From Sphingomonas sp. CFBP 8760 (GTDB lineage: Bacteria > Pseudomonadota > Alphaproteobacteria > Sphingomonadales > Sphingomonadaceae), in NCBI RefSeq assembly GCF_014841615.1, contig NZ_JACYUG010000004.1:62001-126000 (forward strand): a stretch of 64,000 nt of DNA, read 5' to 3'. The position numbers and the translations under genes are program-made. Under the pieces are notes generated by a model. That model worked only from the letters and a program-made list of their open reading frames with translations. It ran no database searches and had not been told where the DNA came from. Of the stretch, positions 23,885 to 33,101 are shown in pieces (the stretch's first letter is position 1; each line of letters opens with the position of its first letter).

Positions 23885-24994
23885 TCACGTCCAGTAGAGG
23901 ATGCGCGCGGCGGGCAGTGCTGCCGTCAGCCGGTCTTCGAAGAACCGGCGCAGGGTACGCATCGTGTCGGCATCGTAGACCTGCTTTTCGGTCCCGAACT
24001 TGGTCCGCTTCGTCACCCGGTTCGCACCGGTCATGTCGAGGGCGGAGCCGGGATACCAGCTGTCCAGCACGGCGCGCGATCCGGTGGTGAAGCGGTGGGT
24101 GATCAGTTCGATCGTCAGGTCGAGTGCGGGCAGCGCGGCGAGCGCCGCCGCCGTGTCGTCGATCAACGCGCCATAGGCCGTTTCCCAGCCCGGCGCGGCG
24201 ATGATCGGCGCGATCGTCAGCCCGATCGGATAGCCTGCCCGTGCCATCCGGGCGATCGCGGCGAGCCGGTCGGCGACCGGCGCGGTGCCGCCCTCGAACC
24301 GGGCGAAGGCGCGCGGATTGATCGAGGCGCGCATCCGCGTCCGCCCGCCATGGTCCAGCGCGAGCAGTGGTTCGACATCGGCGAATTTGGTGGTGAACCG
24401 CAGTTGCGCATCGGCATTCCAGCGCCCGAACCACGCGATCGCCGCCGACAGCGATCCCGTCAGCGGTTCGATGCCGAGGGGGTCGGTATAGCAGGATGCC
24501 TCGAACGTCGTGCCCTCCGTGACGCGCGCGGCATCGCGCGAGGTGATCGTGCCTTGCCCCAGATAGGCCGGCAGGCCGTCCAGTATCTCGTCGAGATTGG
24601 CATAGGCGCGGGTGATCGGTGGACCCTTCAGCGATCCCGCCAGATAGCAGTAGCTGCAATGCGCCGGGCATCCCTCGGCCAGGTCGACGCGCCAGTCCGC
24701 GCTGGGCGCGATCGGTTGCAGCCGACGCTTCGACGGCGGCGCGACGACCACCGCGAGCGTGGCCTTCGCTTCGCGATAGGCGCGGGCGGGATCGTCGGCC
24801 GGGACCAGCCCCAGCCGGTCGAGCCCCAGCCGGTCGCCGGCCAGTTCCAGCACCTCGATTCCCGCCGCCGCCGCCCGCGCCATGATCGCGCGGCCATGGT
24901 CGAAGCCGCGCGCGGCATGGGTGACGATCACGCGGCGCGGCCGCCACACGGCACCGCGACGGGAAGGGGCGGGGGTCGGAACAAGGGAAGCCAC
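23885..24994 (-). CDS. SplB-like radical SAM protein (PA0069 family)
   Basis: 369 residues. CPAHCSYCYL (about residues 110-119) is the CxxxCxxC motif that binds the radical SAM [4Fe-4S] cluster, preceded by WRVDLAEG and followed by the TIM-barrel-like body (TRAYANLDEILDGLPAYL, RMRASINPRAFARFE). The layout matches the spore photoproduct lyase-like/PA0069 group found widely outside spore formers. True SplB repairs spore photoproduct in DNA, but the role of these non-sporulating relatives is not settled. The N-terminus has an Arg-rich lead. It is monocistronic and divergent from the DUF4126 gene. Confidence 0.8.
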   Translation of the reverse strand: MASLVPTPAPSRRGAVWRPRRVIVTHAARGFDHGRAIMARAAAAGIEVLELAGDRLGLDRLGLVPADDPARAYREAKATLAVVVAPPSKRRLQPIAPSADWRVDLAEGCPAHCSYCYLAGSLKGPPITRAYANLDEILDGLPAYLGQGTITSRDAARVTEGTTFEASCYTDPLGIEPLTGSLSAAIAWFGRWNADAQLRFTTKFADVEPLLALDHGGRTRMRASINPRAFARFEGGTAPVADRLAAIARMARAGYPIGLTIAPIIAAPGWETAYGALIDDTAAALAALPALDLTIELITHRFTTGSRAVLDSWYPGSALDMTGANRVTKRTKFGTEKQVYDADTMRTLRRFFEDRLTAALPAARILYWT

Positions 24995-25093
24995 CTCAGT
25001 CGAACGAGCGGCGGGCCAGCTTGTTCAGGCCGCCGGAGCGGAACGCCGCATCCGCGCGTTGCCGGTTCTGCGTTGATTATCAGGAGGATGGCG

Positions 25094-25546
25094 ATGCTGG
25101 CGACAGTGCAGATGGGGTTGATCGGCGGGCAGCGGGCGATGACGCCGCTCGCCACCGTCGCGGTGGCGGCGGCGCGGGGTGAATTGCCGGCGGACAATGG
25201 CGCGCCGAAACTGCTGGGCCATCCGCTGGTCGCGGCGGGGGCGGTGCTGCTGGCGATCGGCGAGATGGCGGGCGACAAGCAGAAGACCGCGCCCGATCGT
25301 ATCGTGCCGATCGGGCTGGCCGCGCGCTTCGTGACGTCCGCCATCGCGGGGGCGGCGCTGGCGCCACGGCGGCAACGCTGGCTGGCGGCAGCGGTCGGCG
25401 GTGTGGTGGCGGTGGCGGCGTCCTATCCCGGCTGGCGGCTGCGGATGGCGTCGATGCGACGGCATGGACAGACGCCGACCGGCTTCGCGGAGGATGCGGC
25501 GGTGCTCGCCGGGGCGGCGGCGGTCGTGCGCCGGGCAGGTGCGTGA
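25094..25546 (+). CDS. DUF4126 family membrane protein
   Basis: 150 residues from ATG 25094, chosen because AGGAGG (25082-25087) lies 6 nt before it; the ATG at 25088 is too close. Hydrophobic stretches (LVAAGAVLLAIGEM, FVTSAIAGAALA, WLAAAVGGVVAVAAS) with GDKQKTAPDRI between them match DUF4126, an inner-membrane family of unknown function. The frame is open far upstream only because of antisense coding. Its TGA overlaps the next gene's possible ATG (GTGATG), so both are likely cotranscribed. Confidence 0.7.
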   Translation: MLATVQMGLIGGQRAMTPLATVAVAAARGELPADNGAPKLLGHPLVAAGAVLLAIGEMAGDKQKTAPDRIVPIGLAARFVTSAIAGAALAPRRQRWLAAAVGGVVAVAASYPGWRLRMASMRRHGQTPTGFAEDAAVLAGAAAVVRRAGA

Positions 25547-25560
25547 TGGGAGATGCCGGC

Positions 25561-26070
25561 ATGATCGAAACCTTGTCGGCGGCCCTGCCCGACCGGATCG
25601 AACGCCTGACCGCGACGCTGCTGGAACGCGCCGATGCCGCCGGCGTGATGCTGGCGACCGCCGAAAGCTGCACCGGCGGGATGCTCGCGTCGCTGCTGAC
25701 CGATGTGGATGGTTATGGCCATGTCTTCGACCGCGGCTTCGTCGTCTATAGCGAGGCGGCCAAGTGCCAGTTGCTGGGGCTGGCGCCCGAGCAGGTCGAC
25801 CGGTGCGGCGCGGTCAGCCGGCCGGTGGCGGTGGCGATGGCGGAGGGGGCGCTGGCCGCCTCCGACGCGCAGATTACCCTCGCCATCACCGGTTTCGCCG
25901 GCCCCGGCGCGCCGGACGACGAACCCGGCCTCGTCCATTTCGCCTGCGCGCGCGATGGCCGCGAGACGGGCCATCGGGAGGAGCATTTCGGCGATATCGG
26001 TCGCGGCGAGGTCCGGGTGGCGTGTCTGGGCGTGGCATTGGAGATGATGATCGCCGCGCTGGATGCATGA
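25561..26070 (+). CDS. CinA C-terminal family protein (nicotinamide-nucleotide amidohydrolase)
   Basis: 169 residues from ATG 25561 (GGGAG 8 nt before); ATG 25546, overlapping the upstream stop, is an alternative. It consists of only the CinA C-terminal (PncC-type) domain: TAESCTGGMLASLLTDVDG with the catalytic Ser, then GFVVYSEAAK, GAVSRPVAVAMAEGAL and ITGFAGPGAPDDEPGLVHFA. PncC enzymes deamidate nicotinamide mononucleotide to nicotinate mononucleotide in NAD recycling. The MoeA-like N-terminal domain of full CinA is absent, as in many proteobacterial PncC proteins. Confidence 0.85.
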   Translation: MIETLSAALPDRIERLTATLLERADAAGVMLATAESCTGGMLASLLTDVDGYGHVFDRGFVVYSEAAKCQLLGLAPEQVDRCGAVSRPVAVAMAEGALAASDAQITLAITGFAGPGAPDDEPGLVHFACARDGRETGHREEHFGDIGRGEVRVACLGVALEMMIAALDA

Positions 26071-26135
26071 CGGCGGCGTTCGATCGGGGTAGGAACGGGG
26101 CCAAGCCTTTCAGCGCCCTTCAGCGGATGACTCCC

Positions 26136-26933
26136 ATGCCCCTTGCTCGCCTCACCGCCCTGTTCCTCGCGCTTGCCCCGGCGGGGGCGATCCCGCAGGC
26201 GAAACGGGCACCCGCCCCCGCGGCGGCGGCGGCGGACCGGGCACCGATCGTCGGCGTCGTGATCGTCGCGCGTTTCCCGCATGATCGCACCGCCTTCACC
26301 GAAGGGCTGATCTGGCACGGCGATGCCCTGTACGAAAGCGTCGGGCGCGAGGGCGAATCTGACGTGCGGCGGGTCCGCCTGTCGGACGGCAAGATCGTCG
26401 CCCGCGCCACCGTCCCGCCGCAACAGTTCGGCGAGGGGCTGGCGGCGTGGGGGCGCGAACTCGTCAGCCTGACCTGGCATGACGGGATCGCTCATCGCTG
26501 GGATGCCGCGACGCTGGCGAAGCGCGGCGAATCACGCTTCACCGGCGAAGGCTGGGGCCTGACCGGCGACGGTCGCGCGCTGATCCAGTCGGACGGGACG
26601 TCGACGCTGCGCTTCCTCGATCCCGTCACGCTGAAGGAACGGCGGCGGATCACCGTGACGCTGAACGGCCGCCCGCTCGACCAGATCAACGAACTGGAAT
26701 GGATGGACGGTACGATCCTGGCCAATGTCTGGCACCAGCCCTTCATCGTCCGGATCGATCCCGCCAGCGGCACGATCACCCGCATCTACGATCTGCGCGC
26801 CTTGGTGAATGAGGTCGGCGCACGCGACCCGGAGGCGGTGGCCAACGGCATCGCGTGGGACGCGCGCGACAAGCGGCTGTTCGTCACCGGCAAGCTGTGG
26901 CCGACGCTGTTCGAGATCAAACTGGATCGTTGA
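26136..26933 (+). CDS. Glutaminyl-peptide cyclotransferase-like protein
   Basis: 265 residues from ATG 26136 (26127 is also possible). A signal peptide (MPLARLTALFLALAPAGA) leads into a five-bladed beta-propeller: DRTAFTEGLIWHGDALYES, GEGWGLTGDGRALIQSDG, ELEWMDGTILANVWHQPFIV and VANGIAWDARDKRLFVTGK are the marks of the plant/bacterial-type glutamine cyclotransferase family. It would turn N-terminal Gln into pyroglutamate on periplasmic proteins. The Glu of FTEGL and the NExxW region that line the active site are conserved. It stands on its own between the CinA and GST-like genes. Confidence 0.85.
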   Translation: MPLARLTALFLALAPAGAIPQAKRAPAPAAAAADRAPIVGVVIVARFPHDRTAFTEGLIWHGDALYESVGREGESDVRRVRLSDGKIVARATVPPQQFGEGLAAWGRELVSLTWHDGIAHRWDAATLAKRGESRFTGEGWGLTGDGRALIQSDGTSTLRFLDPVTLKERRRITVTLNGRPLDQINELEWMDGTILANVWHQPFIVRIDPASGTITRIYDLRALVNEVGARDPEAVANGIAWDARDKRLFVTGKLWPTLFEIKLDR

Positions 26934-27011
26934 GCGGCGCTGGGGCGTATTCCCTGCCGATTACCTCTTTACCGCGCCGGCCTTGGCCGGGAGCATGATC
27001 GGGACGGACGC

Positions 27012-27986
27012 ATGGGCAGGATGATCGATGGCCGCTGGCACGCGGGCAAGGTGACGGACGACGCGAAGGGCGGCAGCTTCAAACGGCAGGACGCGGGGCT
27101 TCGCGACTGGGTGACGGCGGACGGCGGGCCGGGGCCGGATGGGCAGCAGGGCTGGCCCGCGGTGGCCGGGCGTTATCACCTCTATGTCAGCTATGCCTGC
27201 CCGTGGGCGCACCGCACGCTGATCGTCCGGGCGCTGAAGGGGCTGGAAGACGCGATCGGCGTATCGGTGGTCGATCCGCTGATGCTGGAGGATGGCTGGA
27301 CGTTCCATACCGCACGCGGCGGCACTGGCGATCCGCTGCACGATGCGGAATATCTGTGGGAACTCTACGCCCGCGCCCGTCCCGACTATACCGGCAAGGT
27401 GACGGTGCCGGTGTTGTGGGACAGGGAACGCGACACGATCGTCAGCAACGAATCGTCCGAGATCATCCGGATGCTGACGGGCGCATGGGACGATGCCGGC
27501 GCGACGCCGGGCGATTTCTATCCCCCCGCGCTGCGCGCCGAGATCGATGCGGTGAACGCGGAGATTTACGACCGGGTCAACAACGGCGTCTACAAGGCCG
27601 GCTTCGCCACCACGCAGGATGCCTATGAGGCGGCGGTCGGGCCGTTGTTCGCGACGCTCGACACGCTGGAGAAGCGGTTGGCGACGCGCGACTGGCTGGT
27701 CGGGGACGCGATGACCGAGGCGGATATCCGCCTGTTCACCACGCTGGTGCGGTTCGATCCGGTCTATGTCGGCCATTTCAAATGCAACATCCGCCGGATC
27801 GCCGACTATCCCGTGCTGGAGACGTATCTGGAACGGATGCTGGCCGATCCCGCGATCGCGGCGACGGTGCATCTCGATCACATCAAGACGCATTATTATG
27901 GCAGCCACCGCGATCTGAACCCCAGCGGCATCGTGCCGGTCGGGCCGGCATTGCCATGGGCAGGGCTGGTGCGGAACGGCAAATGA
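27012..27986 (+). CDS. Glutathionyl-hydroquinone reductase (YqjG/ECM4-like GST)
   Basis: 324 residues. The thioredoxin-like domain has SYACPWAHRTLIVRALKGLE (about residues 58-77), with the CPWAHR active site that uses Cys rather than Tyr/Ser, and SNESSEIIRML as the glutathione-binding turn. The C-terminal helical domain ends with HYYGSHRDLNPSGIVPVGP, typical of Xi-class enzymes. They reduce glutathionyl-hydroquinones with glutathione in the cytoplasm and occur with aromatic catabolism. It ends 13 bp before the glucosidase gene, so the three genes to 30587 may form one transcript, an odd functional mix. Confidence 0.88.
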   Translation: MGRMIDGRWHAGKVTDDAKGGSFKRQDAGLRDWVTADGGPGPDGQQGWPAVAGRYHLYVSYACPWAHRTLIVRALKGLEDAIGVSVVDPLMLEDGWTFHTARGGTGDPLHDAEYLWELYARARPDYTGKVTVPVLWDRERDTIVSNESSEIIRMLTGAWDDAGATPGDFYPPALRAEIDAVNAEIYDRVNNGVYKAGFATTQDAYEAAVGPLFATLDTLEKRLATRDWLVGDAMTEADIRLFTTLVRFDPVYVGHFKCNIRRIADYPVLETYLERMLADPAIAATVHLDHIKTHYYGSHRDLNPSGIVPVGPALPWAGLVRNGK

Positions 27987-27999
27987 CGGGGCCCTGGGC

Positions 28000-29577
28000 A
28001 TGACGGCCAGCCGCCCCTGGTGGGAACGCGGCGTGATCTACCAGATCTATCCCCGCTCCTTTCAGGACAGCGATGGCGACGGGATCGGCGATCTTGCCGG
28101 AATCGAGGCGCGACTGGATCATGTCGCGGCCCTGGGCGTCGATGCGATCTGGCTGTCGCCGGTCTTCCCCTCGCCGATGGCCGATTTCGGGTACGACGTG
28201 GCGGATTATTGCGGGATCGAGCCGATGTTCGGCGATCTCGCCGGGTTCGACCGGTTGCTCGCCGCCGTCCATGCGCGCGGGCTGAAACTGCTGCTCGATT
28301 TCGTCCCCAATCACAGTTCGGACCGGCACCCGTGGTTCGTCGCCAGCCGGTCGTCGCGCGACGATCCGAAGCGCGACTGGTATATCTGGCGCGATCCCGC
28401 GCCCCATGGCGGCCCGCCCAACAACTGGATCAGCGACTTCGGCGGATCGGCTTGGACTTGGGATGCGGCGACCGGGCAATATTACCTCCACGCCTTCCTA
28501 AAGGAACAGCCCGACCTCAACTGGCGTAACCCGGACCTGCGCCAAGCGATGATGGAGGCGATGCGGTTCTGGTTCGATCGCGGCGTCGACGGGTTCCGGA
28601 TCGACGTGTTGTGGCACATCGTGAAGGCGGAAGGACTGCCCGACAATCCGCCGAATCCCGACTGGACCCCGGACCGCACCGAACGCGACCGCGTGATCCA
28701 GCGTCACTCCACCGACCAGCCGGAGGCGCATGCGATCTCCGCGGACATGCGCGCGCTGGCCGATGGCTACGGGGACCGGGTGCTGGTCGGCGAAATATTC
28801 CTGCCCAATGATCGCCATGCCCGCTGGTACGGCACGCCGGAACGGCCGCAGGTGCATCTGCCGTTCAATTTCCAGCTGATCGAGAACGACTGGAACGCGG
28901 AAATGCTGCGCAGCATGATTGCAGCATATGAAGCCTCGCTGCCGCCGCATGGCTGGCCCAACTGGGTGATCGGTAGCCATGATGCCCCGCGCATCGCCGC
29001 CCGGATCGGCGAGGCGCAGGCGCGGGTCGCGGCGATGTTGCTTCTGACGCTGCGCGGCACGCCGACCCTGTATCAGGGCGACGAGATCGGTATCGGGCGT
29101 GTCGCCATACCGCAGGATCGTATCCGCGACCCGCAGGATTTGCGTCAGCCCGGTCTGGGTATCGGGCGCGACCGGTCGCGCACGCCGATGGCCTGGGATG
29201 CCGGGCCTCATGCCGGTTTCTCGACCGGCGAGCCGTGGCTGCCGCTCCACCCCGACTGGCCGGTGCGCAACGTCGCCGCGCAGACCGGCGATCCGGGATC
29301 GATACTGTCGCTCTATCGTCGTCTGCTGACGCTACGCCGGACCGAACCGGCGCTGTCGATGGGATCGTTCGCGCTGGTCGACGCGCCGGCCGGGGTGCTG
29401 GCCTATGACCGTATCGAGGGGGATCGACGCTTGCGTATCCTGCTCAACCTGCGCGACGCCGCCGTCACCGTCGACGGGCCGGGGGTCGACTGGCCGGGAA
29501 CGGTCATGCTCTCGACGCTGGACGGCGAGCCAGAGCCTGGGATGCTCCGCGCCAACGAAGGACTGATCCTGTCATGA
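28000..29577 (+). CDS. GH13 alpha-glucosidase
   Basis: 525 residues of the alpha-amylase superfamily. VIYQIYPRSFQDSDGDGIGD, DFVPNHSS (region I), GFRIDVLW with nucleophile Asp202, VGEIF with acid Glu265 and GSHDAPR with Asp328 are all present. QDSDGDGIGD also forms the usual calcium loop. Lack of a signal peptide means it acts in the cytoplasm on imported alpha-glucosides (maltose, isomaltose, sucrose or similar); subfamily-level specificity cannot be fixed by eye. The stop overlaps the ATG of the glycosyltransferase (ATGA), unlike the usual sphingomonad arrangement with a maltose importer or TonB receptor. Confidence 0.9.
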   Translation: MTASRPWWERGVIYQIYPRSFQDSDGDGIGDLAGIEARLDHVAALGVDAIWLSPVFPSPMADFGYDVADYCGIEPMFGDLAGFDRLLAAVHARGLKLLLDFVPNHSSDRHPWFVASRSSRDDPKRDWYIWRDPAPHGGPPNNWISDFGGSAWTWDAATGQYYLHAFLKEQPDLNWRNPDLRQAMMEAMRFWFDRGVDGFRIDVLWHIVKAEGLPDNPPNPDWTPDRTERDRVIQRHSTDQPEAHAISADMRALADGYGDRVLVGEIFLPNDRHARWYGTPERPQVHLPFNFQLIENDWNAEMLRSMIAAYEASLPPHGWPNWVIGSHDAPRIAARIGEAQARVAAMLLLTLRGTPTLYQGDEIGIGRVAIPQDRIRDPQDLRQPGLGIGRDRSRTPMAWDAGPHAGFSTGEPWLPLHPDWPVRNVAAQTGDPGSILSLYRRLLTLRRTEPALSMGSFALVDAPAGVLAYDRIEGDRRLRILLNLRDAAVTVDGPGVDWPGTVMLSTLDGEPEPGMLRANEGLILS

Positions 29578-30587
29578 AGGTCGCGATGCTCGCCCCGATC
29601 GCGTGGCGCACGCCGCCGCGCCAGTACGGGCCATGGGAACTCGTCACCAGTCTGCTGACCGAGGCGCTGGTCGCGCGCGGGGTGGACGTGACGCTGTTCG
29701 CGACGCTCGACAGCCTCACCGCCGCGACGCTCGACGGGGTGGTGCCCGCGCCTTATTCCGAGGACCCGTCGATCGACGCCAAGGTGTGGGAGTTCCGCCA
29801 CCTCTCCCACCTGTTCGCGCAGGCGGACTGGTTCGACCTGATCCATAACCAGGCGGATTTCCCCGCTCACGCCTTCGCGCCGCTGGTCGATACGCCGATG
29901 GTGACGACGATCCACGGCTTCTCGTCCGACCGGATCATGCCGATGTACCGGCCCTATCAGGACCGGGTCCATTATGTCGCGATCAGCGAAGCGGACCGGC
30001 ATCCCGACCTCCGGTACGCCGCGACGATCCATCACGGCATCCCGCTGGACGACTTTCCCTTCGATGCGGACGGGGCGGAGGACCTGCTGTTCTTCGGCCG
30101 CATCCACCCCGACAAGGGGGCAGCCGCCGCGATCGCCGCCGCGCGCGCCAGCCGCCGGGGGCTCGATCTGTACGGCATCGTGCAGGACGCCGGTTATCAC
30201 GAGCGCGAGGTGATGCCGGGGGTGGATGGCACCACCATCCGCTATCACGGGCCGGTCGGCGGCGCGGATCGGCTGCACGCGCTGGGCCATGCCCGCGCGC
30301 TCCTCCACCTGATCGACTTCGAGGAGCCGTTCGGCCTGTCGGTGGTGGAGGCGATGGCGTGCGGTACCCCGGTCATCGCCACCCGGCGCGGATCGATGCC
30401 CGAACTGATCGACCACGGCGTGACCGGCTTTCTGGTCGATACGCCGGCCGAGGCGGTGGTGGCGATCGAACGCGCCGCCGATCTCGACCGCCACGCCTGC
30501 CGCCGTGCGGTGGCGGCGCGCTTCTCGGTCGAGCGGATGGCGGACGATTATCTGGCGCTGTACCGGACGGTGACGGGGCTCCCCTGA
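29574..30587 (+). CDS. GT4 family glycosyltransferase
   Basis: 337 residues. The N-terminal Rossmann domain begins MKVAMLAPIAWRTPPRQYGP, and the C-terminal domain has LLFFGRIHPDKGAAAAI and EEPFGLSVVEAMACGTPVIA (Glu of the EX7E motif, which binds the nucleotide-sugar), followed by GSMPELIDHGVTGFLVD. This is a GT-B retaining enzyme. The PPRxYGPWE start is shared by cytosolic GT4 proteins often linked to small glycosides or storage sugars rather than lipid-linked cell-wall steps. No membrane segment. Its start overlaps the glucosidase gene, so both are likely used in one pathway; product unknown. Confidence 0.82.
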   Translation: MKVAMLAPIAWRTPPRQYGPWELVTSLLTEALVARGVDVTLFATLDSLTAATLDGVVPAPYSEDPSIDAKVWEFRHLSHLFAQADWFDLIHNQADFPAHAFAPLVDTPMVTTIHGFSSDRIMPMYRPYQDRVHYVAISEADRHPDLRYAATIHHGIPLDDFPFDADGAEDLLFFGRIHPDKGAAAAIAAARASRRGLDLYGIVQDAGYHEREVMPGVDGTTIRYHGPVGGADRLHALGHARALLHLIDFEEPFGLSVVEAMACGTPVIATRRGSMPELIDHGVTGFLVDTPAEAVVAIERAADLDRHACRRAVAARFSVERMADDYLALYRTVTGLP

Positions 30588-30615
30588 TCGCGGGCCTGAT
30601 CGCGGGGGGCCTTCG

Positions 30616-31734
30616 TCACACCCGCATCGGCATCAGCACGTACAGGGCCGCGCTCTGGTCGTTTTCGCGGATCAGCGTCGGGGCGGCGGCATCGGCGAGG
30701 TGGACCTCCACCAGATCGCTGTCGATCTGGCCGAGGATGTCGAGCAGGTAGCGGCTGTTGAAGCCGATCTCGAACGGTGCCGCGGCATAGTCGCCCGGCA
30801 CTTCCTCGGCGGCGGTGCCGTTTTCGGGGCTGGTGACCGACAGCGTGATCTTGTCGCGATCGAGCGCCATCTTCACCGCGCGGGTCTTTTCGGTCGCGAT
30901 GGTCGACACGCGGTCGACACCCTCCATGAAGCTCTTGGGGTCGAGCTTCAGGATCTTGTCGTTGCCGGTCGGGATGACGCGCGAATAATCGGGGAAGGTG
31001 CCGTCGATCAGCTTCGACGTCAGCAGCGCCCGGCCCAGATCGAACCGGATCTTCGTGCCGGACAGCGAAACGCCGACCGAGCCGTCGACCTCGTCGAGCA
31101 GCTTGCGCAGTTCGCCTACGCATTTGCGCGGCACGATCACGTCGGGCATCCCCTCCGCACCCTCGGGCCGGGGCAGGGTGACGCGCGCGAGGCGATGGCC
31201 GTCGGTGGCGGCGGCCTTCAGCACCGGCTGCGCGCTGTCGGCATCGGCGACGTGCAGGAAGATGCCGTTCAGATAATAACGCGTCTCCTCGGTCGAGATC
31301 GCGAAGCGGGTCTTGTCGATGATCTGCTTCAGCGTCTCGGCGGGCAGTTCGAACTTGGTCGGCAGCTCGCCCTCGGCGATTACCGGGAAATCGTCGCGCG
31401 GGAGGGTGCCGAGCGAGAAGCGCGCGCGGCCGGCCATGATCGTCATCCGTCCCTCGGCCGCGGACAGCTGGACCTGCGATCCTTCGGGCAGCTTGCGGGC
31501 GATATCGAACAGCGTGTGGGCGGACACCGTGGTCGCGCCCGGCTGATCGACCGCGGCGGGCACCGATTCGTTGATCTGGAGGTCGAGATCGGTCGCCATC
31601 ATCTTCAGCGTGCCTTCGGCGGTCGCTTCCAGCAGCACGTTCGACAGGATGGGAATGGTGTTGCGCCGTTCCACCACGGACTGGACATGGCTCAGTCCCT
31701 TGAGGAGCGTCGCGCGTTCGATCGTCGCCTTCAT
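30616..31734 (-). CDS. dnaN: DNA polymerase III beta sliding clamp
   Basis: 372 residues from ATG 31734 ([18 protein letters not shown]). The three-domain clamp is complete: [20 protein letters not shown] in domain 1, [12 protein letters not shown] in domain 2, and [27 protein letters not shown] and YVLMPMRV at the end. The final residues close the dimer ring. It tethers DNA polymerase III to the template. The gene is isolated from dnaA, recF and gyrB, as is usual for alphaproteobacteria where these genes are scattered. It is divergent from rlmN across 155 bp. Confidence 0.95.
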   Translation of the reverse strand: MKATIERATLLKGLSHVQSVVERRNTIPILSNVLLEATAEGTLKMMATDLDLQINESVPAAVDQPGATTVSAHTLFDIARKLPEGSQVQLSAAEGRMTIMAGRARFSLGTLPRDDFPVIAEGELPTKFELPAETLKQIIDKTRFAISTEETRYYLNGIFLHVADADSAQPVLKAAATDGHRLARVTLPRPEGAEGMPDVIVPRKCVGELRKLLDEVDGSVGVSLSGTKIRFDLGRALLTSKLIDGTFPDYSRVIPTGNDKILKLDPKSFMEGVDRVSTIATEKTRAVKMALDRDKITLSVTSPENGTAAEEVPGDYAAAPFEIGFNSRYLLDILGQIDSDLVEVHLADAAAPTLIRENDQSAALYVLMPMRV

Positions 31735-31858
31735 GCGGTATCCCCCACGGCCCCGATTCACGGACGCCGGCAAATTGGTCGTCAGTCCTAGCCGAAAAAG
31801 GGGGCAGGGCAAGCGTCTGTGGCAGGAGGTACGCCGCAGAACGTGACGGGAAGCGCGA

Positions 31859-31885
31859 CGGGGAGTGGAAAATCCCCGCATTTTG
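31859..31885 (+). promoter_or_regulatory. Hairpin with T-run in the rlmN leader
   Basis: CGGGGA (31859-31864) and TCCCCG (31873-31878) form a 6-bp stem with an 8-nt loop, followed by CATTTTG and then the start codon at 31890. It resembles a weak attenuator or a ribosome-site block. No separate Shine-Dalgarno is visible after it. Confidence 0.25.
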
Positions 31886-31889
31886 CGCT

Positions 31890-33101
31890 ATGGGCGCGAC
31901 CATGCAGACAGCCGCGAACCTGATGCCCATCCCGGGGCACGTCGACCCCGTGCCCGTGCCGCGCGCACCATCGTTGCGGGCGGACGGGCGGATCGACCTG
32001 ATCGGGCTGACCAAGGACCAGTTGCGCCAGACGCTGCTGGATGCGGGCATGGAGCTGAAACAGGCCAAGCTGCGCGGCAAGCAGATCTGGCACTGGCTGT
32101 ACAATCGCGGCGCCACCGAATTTTCGCAGATGACCGATATCGCCAAGGCGCAGCATCCGTGGCTGACCGAACGCTTCGTGGTCGGGCGGCCGGAGGTGGT
32201 GGAAGCGCAGGTATCGACCGACGGCACGCGCAAATGGCTGCTCCGCTCGCCCGACGGGCAGGATTACGAGGCGGTGTTTATCCCCGACGCCGATCGCGGC
32301 ACGCTGTGTGTGTCGAGCCAGGTGGGCTGCACGCTCAACTGCACCTTCTGCCACACCGGCACGATGCGGCTGGTGCGCAACCTGACCGCGGGCGAGATCG
32401 TGGGGCAGGTGATGCTGGCGCGCGACGCCTTGGGCGAGTGGCCGAGCCAGCCCGAGGGGCGGATGCTGACCAACATCGTGATGATGGGGATGGGCGAACC
32501 GCTGTATAATTTCGATGCGGTGCGCGACGCGCTGAAGCTGGTGATGGACGGCGACGGGCTGGCCCTGTCGAAGCGGCGGATCACGCTGTCGACCAGTGGC
32601 GTGGTGCCGATGATGGCGCGCGCGGGGGCGGAGATCGGCGTGAATCTGGCGGTATCACTGCACGCGGTGACCAAGGAGGTGCGCGACGAGATCGTGCCGC
32701 TCAACCGCAAATACGGCATCGAGGAACTGTTGCAGGCGTGCGCCGATTATCCCGGCGCCAACAACGCGCGACGGATCACGTTCGAATATGTGATGCTGAA
32801 GGACAAGAACGATTCGGATGCGGACGCGCACGAACTCGTCCGGCTGCTGCGCCATTACGACCTGCCCGCCAAGGTGAACCTGATCCCGTTCAATCCGTGG
32901 CCGGGCGCCAACTACGAATGTTCGACGCCGGATCGCATCCGCTCGTTTTCCGATATCGTGTTCGAGGGCGGCATCTCCGCCCCCGTCCGCACCCCGCGCG
33001 GGCGCGACATCGATGCGGCCTGCGGCCAGTTGAAGACCGCCGCCGAGAAGAAGAGCCGGGCGGACCGCGATCGCGAGGCGGCGGCCCTGACGGTTGCTTG
33101 A
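31890..33101 (+). CDS. rlmN: Dual-specificity RNA methyltransferase RlmN
   Basis: 403 residues. [12 protein letters not shown] (about residues 146-157) binds the radical SAM [4Fe-4S] cluster. The methyl-carrying Cys pair is present: one in the C-terminal [26 protein letters not shown] and [12 protein letters not shown]-like regions ([14 protein letters not shown]) complete the family. It methylates C2 of A2503 in 23S rRNA and A37 of some tRNAs. ATG 31890 gives [14 protein letters not shown] 31902 is also possible. Its end overlaps the TTG start of the exporter gene by 8 bp. Confidence 0.93.
   Translation: MGATMQTAANLMPIPGHVDPVPVPRAPSLRADGRIDLIGLTKDQLRQTLLDAGMELKQAKLRGKQIWHWLYNRGATEFSQMTDIAKAQHPWLTERFVVGRPEVVEAQVSTDGTRKWLLRSPDGQDYEAVFIPDADRGTLCVSSQVGCTLNCTFCHTGTMRLVRNLTAGEIVGQVMLARDALGEWPSQPEGRMLTNIVMMGMGEPLYNFDAVRDALKLVMDGDGLALSKRRITLSTSGVVPMMARAGAEIGVNLAVSLHAVTKEVRDEIVPLNRKYGIEELLQACADYPGANNARRITFEYVMLKDKNDSDADAHELVRLLRHYDLPAKVNLIPFNPWPGANYECSTPDRIRSFSDIVFEGGISAPVRTPRGRDIDAACGQLKTAAEKKSRADRDREAAALTVA

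Noticed and set aside
24095-25093. Longer frame before the DUF4126 gene
   Set aside because: It is antisense to the radical SAM gene; AGGAGG marks the real start at 25094.
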